This document shows positions 1 through 6,200 of a stretch of DNA of 7,280 nt, in pieces. Location of the stretch: the NCBI GenBank assembly GCA_034440115.1, contig JAWXBM010000139.1:1-7280 (forward strand), read 5' to 3'. Each line of letters begins with the position of its first letter. The stretch's first letter is position 1. Position numbers and translations under genes: made by a program. The DNA is from JAWXBM01 sp034440115. GTDB lineage: Bacteria; Pseudomonadota; Gammaproteobacteria; Xanthomonadales; SZUA-36. A model generated the notes under the pieces. It worked only from the letters and a program-made list of their open reading frames with translations. It was not told the DNA's origin and ran no database searches.

Positions 1-143
1 AAACTCTGCGAGGAAATCCGCGGTGCTTCAACGGCCTGCTGCATGGTCATGCCGTACTCGACGACATTGAGGAATACCTGCAGCATGCCTTGTGACTGCG
101 CACATGGCACCACATTCCGCCCTCTCCAACGCGCGCGGCGCAT
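1..143 (-). pseudogene. ggt: Gamma-glutamyltransferase fragment, N-terminally truncated, runs off the left edge
   Basis: The minus strand is open from an ATG at 143 to the window edge (47 complete codons). Residues 19-30 (GMLQVFLNVVEY) followed by GMTMQQAVEAPR (31-42) and ISSQS match the region near the C-terminal end of the small subunit of gamma-glutamyltransferases, where the family usually reads LQVxLNxxxxGMxxQxAIEAPR. Such enzymes are about 530-580 residues and this motif lies several hundred residues in. Here the frame is closed by two stops just upstream of the ATG, and Bug gene B begins 83 bases further on, so the whole large subunit and the catalytic Thr region are absent. Similarity seems to fade above residue 10, so the break is probably near base 117. 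The gene is most likely a remnant left by deletion or rearrangement; the ATG is probably accidental. Family assignment is good from the motif; the state of the part left of the window is unknown. Confidence 0.72.
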
Positions 144-225
144 TTCTTAAAAGCCATGGTTGAAGCTTTATGCGTGGCCGAAACTATTCGATATGCCGCA
201 TCAAAGGACGGACTTAATGTTGGGT

Positions 226-1206
226 TCAGTCAATCTTTACACCGGCAATTTTCACCGCCTTAGCCCACTTGTCGATCTCGGCCTTGATAAAGGCACCGAG
301 CTCTTCCGGTGTTGATGATTCCGGCGCAGCGCCCTCGTCGAGCAATCGCTGCTTGACTTGGGGTGCATCGAGCGCCTTGATCAACGCCAACCGAACGACA
401 TCAACAATCGGTCTTGGCGTTCCTGCCGGCGCCATCATGCAATACCATGCGGTCGCCTCGAACCCCGGCAGCCCCGACTCAATCATCGTTGGCACAGCCG
501 GCAAGGATGGCGAACGCGTTGCACTGGTGACTGCCAGCGGATACAGGCGCCCCTGCTTGAAGTAACCCATCACGGCTGGCGGCCCGGAAATCATCATGTC
601 GATCTCCCCCGAAAAAACAGCAGCCGAGGCTGGACCGGCCCCCTTGTAGGGTACGTGCACCATCTTTATGCCGGTCATGGTTTTCAGCAATTCACCAACA
701 AGGTGATTAGATGTACCGTTTCCAGCACTGCCAAATGTCATCTTGCCGGGATGCGCCTTGGCCAGCGCGATGAGCTGACTGACAGTGCGGGCAGGGACCG
801 ACGGGTGCAGTGCAATGACCTGAGGAACTTTGGTAATCATCGAAATCGGCGCAAAGTCACGTACCGGGCTATACGGCAGCTTGGCTCCATAGAGGGTAAC
901 GTTGATCGCCAGTGGCGACACCACACCCAACAAAAGTGTATAGCCATCCGGTGGTGCTTTCGCCGCAATGGCAGTGCCGAGATTGCCGGCGGCGCCAGCG
1001 CGGTTATCCATAAGAACCTGTTGACCCAGATTTTCGCCCAAACGTTGACCGAGAATTCGAGCCAGCACATCGGTGGTACCACCCGGGGCGAACGGCACGA
1101 TCATACGAACCGCACGTTCAGGATAGTTCTGCGCGAACGCTGGAAAGACTGATATACCCGTCAGTGCAACAACAAGGTTGATGCCTAATTTTCCAAAGCG
1201 GTGCAT
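226..1206 (-). CDS. Bug/TctC family tripartite tricarboxylate transporter substrate-binding protein (Bug B)
   Basis: A 326-residue periplasmic solute-binding protein of the Bug family (TctC type), which captures small carboxylates for a TctAB permease. A signal peptide is clear: basic MHRFGK, a hydrophobic stretch at 9-21 and an AFA cleavage site at 23-25 before QNYP. Family motifs in order are IVPFAPGGTTD (36-46), GAAGNLGT (71-78), PPDGYTLL (85-92), GSAGNGTSNHL (159-169), HVPYKGAGPA (184-193), VPTMIESGLPGFE (238-250) and APAGTP (259-264). Length is normal. GGAGG-type ribosome site GGAGG lies 4 bases before the ATG. It follows the carboxyltransferase gene by 21 bases, so it is probably the last intact gene of the operon. 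It is 65% identical to Bug C by hand count. Its single cysteine in the mature chain, C256 in WYC, replaces the Gly usual there. No TctA or TctB gene is in view; the ligand is unknown. Confidence 0.95.
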   Translation of the reverse strand: MHRFGKLGINLVVALTGISVFPAFAQNYPERAVRMIVPFAPGGTTDVLARILGQRLGENLGQQVLMDNRAGAAGNLGTAIAAKAPPDGYTLLLGVVSPLAINVTLYGAKLPYSPVRDFAPISMITKVPQVIALHPSVPARTVSQLIALAKAHPGKMTFGSAGNGTSNHLVGELLKTMTGIKMVHVPYKGAGPASAAVFSGEIDMMISGPPAVMGYFKQGRLYPLAVTSATRSPSLPAVPTMIESGLPGFEATAWYCMMAPAGTPRPIVDVVRLALIKALDAPQVKQRLLDEGAAPESSTPEELGAFIKAEIDKWAKAVKIAGVKID

Positions 1207-1227
1207 GATTCCTCCGTCGGTTCGATA

Positions 1228-2775
1228 TCAGGGCCGGTAACCAAAGCTTGGGGGGCCGGCCACTCTCGCCCCTGCTGAAACGTTGGCGAAATCACAGAGA
1301 ATGCGACGCGTTTCACGTGGATCGATGATTTCATCAATGTTGAAGGCTTCTGCGCTGCGGAACGGCGAACGCAACAGCCGCAGCCGTTCTTCGATCTCCG
1401 CCATTTTTGCCTTCGGGTCCAGTGCAGACTCGATCTCGCTGCGATATGCCACCTCCAGGCCGCCCTGGACCGGCAGCGATCCCCATTCCGCTGAGGGCCA
1501 TGCGTAACGCATTGAATATCGTGCGTTGTTGACGTGTGCACCACCAGCAATGCCGAAGCATTTGCGCATGATGATGCCGCACCAGGGAATGGTGCTTTCA
1601 TTGATTGCGGTTATCGTTTCCATACCAAAGCGCACAGCACTGGCCTGCTCCGCTTCAAGGCCGATCATGAAACCAGGGCAATCCACCAGGTGCATCATAG
1701 GCAGATGGAATGTCTGCGCCAGATCAACAAAGCGACGGATCTTGCGCGCCGCATCCACGGTCCATGCGCCGCCATAGAAATAGGGATCACTCGCCATGAC
1801 GGCTACCGGCCATCCGTCCAACCGCGCAAAGCCTGTCACGATCGAACGCCCCCAAAGACGCCCGATTTCAAAGAAGGAATCCTTGTCGACCACCGAATTG
1901 ATGATTGGACGGATCTTGTAAACCTGGCGCGAATCTTTCGGAATTGCCTTGATCAGCGGCTCAACGATGTGCGAAGCATCGTTGGCAGGTTCGGTGCGTT
2001 CAGGCAATTCGTAGACGGACGGCGGCAGATAAGTCAGAAACTTCCGCGCCATTTCGAAGGCCTTCGCTTCAGTCGCCGCTTCATCATCAACCGTACCATT
2101 CCGGGCATGAATCTGACTGCCACCCAATTCATTCTTGGTATAGTCCTGCCCGATACGCTTCACTACAGGTGGCCCCGCAACGAATATCTGTGAGGTATCT
2201 TTGATCATCAGCGAATAGTGGCTTCCCGCTACCCGCATGGCACCCAGCCCGGCGACCGATCCAAGCGCCAAACTCACCACTGGCACGGTAGACAGGTTTT
2301 GCACTGCCAGCCCCCATCCAAGCAGGCTCGGGCACTTCATGTAACCCAGTACTTCGGTGGTACGCACGGAACCGCCACCACCAGTGCCATCGACCAGACG
2401 AATCAGCGGCAAGCGCAGGTCGCGCGCCATCGCTTCAACCCGAAGCAGCTTGTCTTTAACACCACCCTCGGATGAACCACCCCGCACCGTGAAATCGTCA
2501 CCGGCCACGATAACTGGCTTGCCGTTCACACGTCCGCGCCCCATGACAAGATAACTCGATGTGAAGGAAGTGATGTTCCCCTTGTCATCGTATTGCGCCT
2601 TGCCCGTCACACTACCGACCTCATGAAACGAATCGGGATCAAGAAACTGCTCGACACGTTCCCGCACGCTCAGCTTTCCGGCGGCGCGATGTTTGGCCAC
2701 CCGCTCGGCTCCGCCCATTTGCTGTGCCAAACGCTGACGCTCCCGCAGCTCTTCTATTTCAGGCTCCCAACTCAT
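1228..2775 (-). CDS. Acyl-CoA carboxylase carboxyltransferase (beta) subunit, substrate unknown
   Basis: A 515-residue biotin-dependent carboxyltransferase of the PccB/MccB/AccD fold, which moves CO2 from carboxybiotin to an acyl-CoA in the cytoplasm. The length suits the family and both crotonase-like halves are present. The N half has GKLSVRERVEQFLDP (33-47), an oxyanion-type loop GSVAGLGA (172-179), FVAGPPVVKR (198-207) and LGGSQIHARNGTVDDEAA (217-234). The C half has DCPGFMIG (365-372), FGIAGGAHVN (407-416), YAWPSAEWG (424-432) and the closing IDPRETR (484-490). The start ATG has AAGGAG 6 bases upstream and lies inside the end of the synthetase gene (17-bp overlap, different frame), so translation is probably coupled. 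No biotin carboxylase or biotin carrier is in the window. The loop GSVAGLGA differs from the GPCAGGA seen in classical propionyl-CoA carboxylases, so I do not assign propionyl-, methylcrotonyl- or geranyl-CoA. A decarboxylase role in the same fold is possible but less likely. Confidence 0.9.
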   Translation of the reverse strand: MSWEPEIEELRERQRLAQQMGGAERVAKHRAAGKLSVRERVEQFLDPDSFHEVGSVTGKAQYDDKGNITSFTSSYLVMGRGRVNGKPVIVAGDDFTVRGGSSEGGVKDKLLRVEAMARDLRLPLIRLVDGTGGGGSVRTTEVLGYMKCPSLLGWGLAVQNLSTVPVVSLALGSVAGLGAMRVAGSHYSLMIKDTSQIFVAGPPVVKRIGQDYTKNELGGSQIHARNGTVDDEAATEAKAFEMARKFLTYLPPSVYELPERTEPANDASHIVEPLIKAIPKDSRQVYKIRPIINSVVDKDSFFEIGRLWGRSIVTGFARLDGWPVAVMASDPYFYGGAWTVDAARKIRRFVDLAQTFHLPMMHLVDCPGFMIGLEAEQASAVRFGMETITAINESTIPWCGIIMRKCFGIAGGAHVNNARYSMRYAWPSAEWGSLPVQGGLEVAYRSEIESALDPKAKMAEIEERLRLLRSPFRSAEAFNIDEIIDPRETRRILCDFANVSAGARVAGPPSFGYRP

Positions 2776-4927
2776 GACTTGCTCCTTGATGATTCGATAG
2801 ATCCTGTTTTGTTAACGGGACTATCAGTGCATCTGCAGCGACCACACCTTTACCAGCAGGCCGCACAAACAACGGGTTGATGTCGATCTCAGAGATCACA
2901 TCGGCGTGGTCTTTTATCAACCACGAAACCCGCACAATCACATCAACCAGCGCATCAATGTCAGCGGGCGGCGATCCACGCACCCCCTTCAGAATGTCTC
3001 GTCCACGCAGGTCGCCGAGCATCTCGCGAGCCATATCCAGCCCAACTGGCGCAAATCGATGCACCACATCGCCCAGCACTTCGGTCAGCACACCGCCAAG
3101 ACCGACCATCACATAGGGCCCGAACTGAGGATCGCTGACCGCGCCTATGATCACCTCAACGCCACTGGCCATCTCCTGAATTGAAATGCCGTCAATCCTC
3201 GCGGCCGGAGCGTAACGATGACCACTGTCAAAAACCTCCTGCGCTGCACGCTTGAGATCATCAATTGAATTGATATTGAGCCGCACCGCGTCGGCCTCGG
3301 TCTTATGCGGAATGTCAGGCGAAGCCAGCTTGACCGCAACCGGGAATGGAACCGGGCATTTATTCAGCGCCAGCACCGCCTTCAGTGACAACAGGGCCTC
3401 GTTCGTAACCGGAACGCCATAACGCTCAACGTACAACTTTGAAGCCCGCTCGGAGCACGGGCCACTCCCAGTCTTGATATCAAGGAATAGCTGTTCAATT
3501 GGACGAGTAACCTGATGCGCACCCTTTCGGAACCGATCCTGTTTAAGTGCAAAATCGGCAAAGATCGCAGCAGCACGTGCTGCGCGCCCTGCGTAGTTGG
3601 CGCACAGATAACCTGCTCGCTCAAGCTTTTCCCGAACATCGACATCACGCGTCGGAATGGATGACCAGTTGATAATCATCGGCTTGTCTGTTTTGGCGGC
3701 GGTCTGGATAAACCGATCCGCCCATATACCCACATCGGGACCAGCCGCGGAACGCACCAGAAACATGTCAAACGCCGGATCATCCATGACGCACTCAATG
3801 GCCTTATATTGATCCCCATAGTTGGCCATCATGTCGATCGGATTCTCAACCGACGAGAACGTCGATTTCAGAGCATGCAACTTCGCCTGGTGTTCGGGCG
3901 AGGTACTGGGCAGGTGTAGGCCGTTTTTTTCGGATTGCTCAGCCATGAGCACACCCCAGCCCCCCGACCCAGTCAGAATGCCGAGATTGCGGCCCTTGGG
4001 ATATTTACCGCCCATCACAAGTCGGGCTACGTCCACCATCTCATCGAGATCGTTGAACTCAATGAATCCGCCTTCGCGGAACGTGGTACGAAACAACGTG
4101 TAGTCGGCAGTTAGCTTCCCAGTATGAGAATAGGCCGCACGGCGTCCAGCGCCACCGTTTCCGACCTTCAGCATCAGAATGGGCTTGCCAACTTCAAGCG
4201 CGTGTCGCCCAAGTTCACGCAACTGCTTGCCTTCCGTGGTCGCCTCCATGTAGGTGGCAATCATTCTGACTTCATCGCGATCGAGAAAGTCGTGTGCAAA
4301 GTCAAAAAAACTCAGATCCGCCTCATTGCCGCAGGACACCACATAATTCGAGCCGACGCCATGCGCATTGGCGAACGTCATCATTGACTGACCGAACCCG
4401 CCACTTTGCGAAACGATGGCAAGAGGTCCCGGCCTGAGCGTTTTATCCGACAAGGCACCACCAAATGCCATGTAGGCCCGCTTGATTACGTTCATCACGC
4501 CCACGCAGTTGGGACCAACCACTCGTACACCGCTTTTCGCAATGACCGCGTCAAGGCGATGCTGCATTTCCGCCCCCGATTCCGTATGCGTTTCGGAAAA
4601 GCCGGCTGTCAGAATGACAGCGTAGGGAATGCCTGCCTGACCACATTGCTCCAGCACTTCGGGAACATGTTCGCGCCTGACGGCGATAACTGCTACGTCG
4701 CAAGGGCGAGGAATGGACAACACATCGGGATAGGCCTTTACCCCCAGCACCTCGGTCCGCTTCGGATTGACTGGGTAGAGTTTGCCCTCAAAACTGCAGG
4801 CCAGCATATGGGCAAGCGGTTGTCCGCTGATAGACTTCGGATTGGTCGAGGCACCGACTATTGCAATCGCCGAGGGGTCAAGCAAACGGGAAAGATCGGG
4901 TTTATTGCCAGTTCGTGATTCGGACAT
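2759..4927 (-). CDS. Fused acetate--CoA ligase family (NDP-forming) acyl-CoA synthetase
   Basis: A 722-residue cytoplasmic enzyme of the single-chain ADP-forming acyl-CoA synthetase family, which makes an acyl-CoA from a carboxylic acid, CoA and a nucleoside triphosphate through phosphohistidine. Domains in order are a CoA-binding Rossmann domain (about 14-145, VGAS at 24-27, GPNCVGVMN at 138-146), a succinyl-CoA-ligase-like region (about 165-460, SQSGGFG at 173-179, SHTGKL at 267-272 with the likely phosphohistidine H268), and an ATP-grasp domain (about 485-705) with SPDIPHKTEADAV (536-548, H541) and EIDINPLFV (680-688). Both His residues of the known relay are kept, though the usual HK(S/T)DxGGV is altered. 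The ATG at 4960 would add 11 residues, but only the ATG at 4927 has a ribosome site (GGTGA, 7 bases upstream), so I start there. It follows Bug A by 78 bases and overlaps the carboxyltransferase by 17. Acid substrate is unknown; acetate is only the family name. Confidence 0.92.
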   Translation of the reverse strand: MSESRTGNKPDLSRLLDPSAIAIVGASTNPKSISGQPLAHMLACSFEGKLYPVNPKRTEVLGVKAYPDVLSIPRPCDVAVIAVRREHVPEVLEQCGQAGIPYAVILTAGFSETHTESGAEMQHRLDAVIAKSGVRVVGPNCVGVMNVIKRAYMAFGGALSDKTLRPGPLAIVSQSGGFGQSMMTFANAHGVGSNYVVSCGNEADLSFFDFAHDFLDRDEVRMIATYMEATTEGKQLRELGRHALEVGKPILMLKVGNGGAGRRAAYSHTGKLTADYTLFRTTFREGGFIEFNDLDEMVDVARLVMGGKYPKGRNLGILTGSGGWGVLMAEQSEKNGLHLPSTSPEHQAKLHALKSTFSSVENPIDMMANYGDQYKAIECVMDDPAFDMFLVRSAAGPDVGIWADRFIQTAAKTDKPMIINWSSIPTRDVDVREKLERAGYLCANYAGRAARAAAIFADFALKQDRFRKGAHQVTRPIEQLFLDIKTGSGPCSERASKLYVERYGVPVTNEALLSLKAVLALNKCPVPFPVAVKLASPDIPHKTEADAVRLNINSIDDLKRAAQEVFDSGHRYAPAARIDGISIQEMASGVEVIIGAVSDPQFGPYVMVGLGGVLTEVLGDVVHRFAPVGLDMAREMLGDLRGRDILKGVRGSPPADIDALVDVIVRVSWLIKDHADVISEIDINPLFVRPAGKGVVAADALIVPLTKQDLSNHQGASHELGA

Positions 4928-4934
4928 TTTACAT

Positions 4935-4939
4935 TCACC
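4935..4939 (-). promoter_or_regulatory. Ribosome binding site deciding the start of the acyl-CoA synthetase
   Basis: GGTGA on the minus strand lies 7 bases before the ATG at 4927. The two in-frame ATGs upstream (4960 and 4945) have no purine-rich site at a suitable distance, so this site favours the shorter 722-residue protein. Confidence 0.55.
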
Positions 4940-4961
4940 AATCATGCTGATCGAGTTCATA

Positions 4962-4979
4962 CCGTTTCAGATAAAACGG
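4962..4979. repeat. Small inverted repeat between Bug A and the acyl-CoA synthetase
   Basis: CCGTTT and AAACGG form a perfect 6-bp stem around a 6-base loop, within the 78-base gap between Bug A and the synthetase start. There is no T run on the minus-strand side, so it is not a good intrinsic terminator. It could be an mRNA hairpin adjusting expression within the operon, or chance. Confidence 0.3.
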
Positions 4980-4999
4980 CAATCCAAATTTAGTCCGCG

Positions 5000-5025
5000 C
5001 CGGATTTATTCAGCCTTTAATCCGG
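5000..5025. repeat. Inverted repeat spanning the stop codon of Bug A
   Basis: CCGGATT (5000-5006) and AATCCGG (5019-5025) form a perfect 7-bp stem with a 12-base loop that contains most of the TAA stop codon of Bug A (5006-5008 on the plus strand). No U run follows on the transcript, so it resembles an mRNA-stabilising or attenuating hairpin more than a terminator. Its role is not shown and chance occurrence is possible. Confidence 0.3.
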
Positions 5026-5992
5026 ATTGCTTGACTACCTTGCTCCACTTCGCAATCTCCTGCTTTACAAATGCTGTAATTTCATCAGGTGTGTCTCCAA
5101 CAAAATCGGCACCTTCGCTCTCTAGGCCCCTGCGAACTTGCGGCAGTTTGATGATGCGCGCGATCTCAGCAGCGACTTTGGCGACGATGTCTTTGGGCGT
5201 TCCTGCAGGTGCAGCAACACCATACCAAGTGGCAGTTTCAAAACCCTTCACGCCTTGCTCATCCAGCGTTGGCACCTCTGGCAAAACAGCGGAACGCCTG
5301 AGGGTTGTCACTGCAATGGCATTAAGTCGACCAGATTTCACATGCTGCACGGGCGAGGCCATCGCGCCGAAGTAGAGCGGGATTTGTCCAGACAGGGAGT
5401 CGACCAGTGCCGGCCCGGCACCGCGATACGGCACATGCGTCAGACGCACGCCAGCCATAGTATTAAACAATGCACCAGCAAGATGGCCTGATGTCGCGAT
5501 ACCGGCAGTACCAAACGCGATTGCATCAGGTTGTCGTTTCGCGAGTTCAATTAATTGGCGGGCATTTTTTACAGGAAAAGACCGGTGTGCGGCGATTAGC
5601 ACCGGAACTTTTGCCATATTGGTCACCCAATCAAAGTCCTTGATCGGATCGTAAGGCAAATCTTTGTAGAGCGCCGGGCCAATAGTGTTGGCAATACCCG
5701 CCCACAGCAGTGTGTATCCGTCAGGTGGCGCTTTGGCAACTAACTCGCTACCCAGATTCGTGCCGGCGCCCGGCCGGTTATCAACAAGAACCTGCTGCGA
5801 CCATGCAACCGTGAGTTCCTGCCCGACCAATCGTGCCAAACGATCCGATATTCCACCTGGCGCGTATGGAACGACAATACGAATAGCTTTCGCGGGATAA
5901 CTCGAAGTTCCAACTGCTGGTTGCGCTGCAGAACATGGATTCAGGCTGGCAGCCAGCGACATCGCAATTGCAATCAGGGCCACCAGTCGCAT
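5006..5992 (-). CDS. Bug/TctC family tripartite tricarboxylate transporter substrate-binding protein (Bug A)
   Basis: A 328-residue Bug-family periplasmic binding protein and the first gene of the minus-strand operon. The signal peptide runs from MRLVALIAIAMSLAASL to a likely CSA or SAA cleavage site near 22-23. Family motifs are IVVPYAPGGISD (39-50), DNRPGAGTNLGS (71-82), PPDGYTLL (89-96), GTAGIATSGHL (161-171), HVPYRGAGPAL (186-196), VPTLDEQGVKGFE (240-252) and WYGVAAPAGTP (256-266). It therefore keeps the usual Gly after WY and the canonical HVPY(K/R)GxGPA motif. The start ATG is supported by AGGAG 5 bases upstream. It is clearly more distant from Bug B and Bug C than those are from each other, so it probably binds a different carboxylate or a variant of it. 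Cys20 precedes the cleavage site, but LNPC is not a proper lipobox, so I call it a soluble periplasmic protein. Its place just before the synthetase suggests it supplies that enzyme's acid. Confidence 0.95.
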   Translation of the reverse strand: MRLVALIAIAMSLAASLNPCSAAQPAVGTSSYPAKAIRIVVPYAPGGISDRLARLVGQELTVAWSQQVLVDNRPGAGTNLGSELVAKAPPDGYTLLWAGIANTIGPALYKDLPYDPIKDFDWVTNMAKVPVLIAAHRSFPVKNARQLIELAKRQPDAIAFGTAGIATSGHLAGALFNTMAGVRLTHVPYRGAGPALVDSLSGQIPLYFGAMASPVQHVKSGRLNAIAVTTLRRSAVLPEVPTLDEQGVKGFETATWYGVAAPAGTPKDIVAKVAAEIARIIKLPQVRRGLESEGADFVGDTPDEITAFVKQEIAKWSKVVKQSGLKAE

Positions 5993-6200
5993 CGTCTCTC
6001 CTGCGGGTTAGACATCAGGGCACTTCTACAGGTCTTCAGTCTCGCTCTTTTTGAGAAAACATCAATGGATCAACTACTTGATTATTCACAATACAATGAC
6101 GAAATAATCACCGACAGCAACCAACTAAATCTGGTCGATTAATCATCGGGCAGTAGTGAAATACGGTACCCTGAGGTTACTTGTCAATGGACGCGGTCCG
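5993..6200. promoter_or_regulatory. Divergent AT-rich promoter region between Bug A operon and Bug C
   Basis: This 208-base region separates the minus-strand operon from the plus-strand Bug C gene and must contain the promoters of both, unless Bug C is read from further left. The segment about 6050-6145 is clearly richer in A and T than the flanking genes. I find -10-like hexamers (TACAAT at 6092-6097 and AATAAT at 6103-6108 on the plus strand), but none pairs with a good -35 at 16-18 bases, so promoter positions remain undefined. An activator-dependent promoter would fit weak boxes. A short open frame at 6065-6142 on the plus strand (25 codons) has no ribosome site and no recognisable product. 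Confidence 0.6.
6079..6110. repeat. Perfect 8-bp inverted repeat, candidate operator
   Basis: TGATTATT (6079-6086) and AATAATCA (6103-6110) are exact reverse complements separated by 16 bases, in the middle of the divergent intergenic region. The core TAATCA occurs a third time at 6140-6145, inside an 8-bp palindrome GATTAATC (6137-6144). Half-sites about 24 bases apart on one helix face would suit a dimeric or tetrameric regulator. No regulator gene is in the window. AT-rich composition raises the odds of chance. Confidence 0.4.

Noticed and set aside
170..201. Imperfect hairpin after Bug B (ATGCG / CGCAT outer stem, CGAA / TTCG inner stem) as a terminator
   Set aside because: The stem is broken by mismatches and no U run follows on the minus strand.
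358..1152. Long open frame (264 codons) on the plus strand opposite Bug B
   Set aside because: It lies wholly antisense to a gene with a full set of Bug motifs, and its translation is rich in Arg, His and Gln with no domain or signal, as expected of a shadow frame.
1534..2193. Open frame (219 codons) on the plus strand opposite the carboxyltransferase
   Set aside because: Antisense to a well-supported enzyme gene; low-complexity basic translation with no recognised motif.
4406..4918. Open frame (170 codons) on the plus strand opposite the synthetase
   Set aside because: Covers the conserved CoA-binding domain on the other strand; no family features of its own.
4928..4960. Longer synthetase start at ATG 4960 (733 residues)
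   Set aside because: No ribosome site before 4960 or 4945, while 4927 has GGTGA at 7 bases; the extra 11 residues are not needed by the domain.
5924..5992. Bug A as a lipoprotein because of Cys20
   Set aside because: The residues before the cysteine are LNP, and Pro directly before Cys does not fit a lipobox; a normal cleavage site follows.
6065..6142. 25-codon AT-rich open frame in the divergent region
   Set aside because: No ribosome site, no recognisable product, and the region is better explained as promoter DNA.
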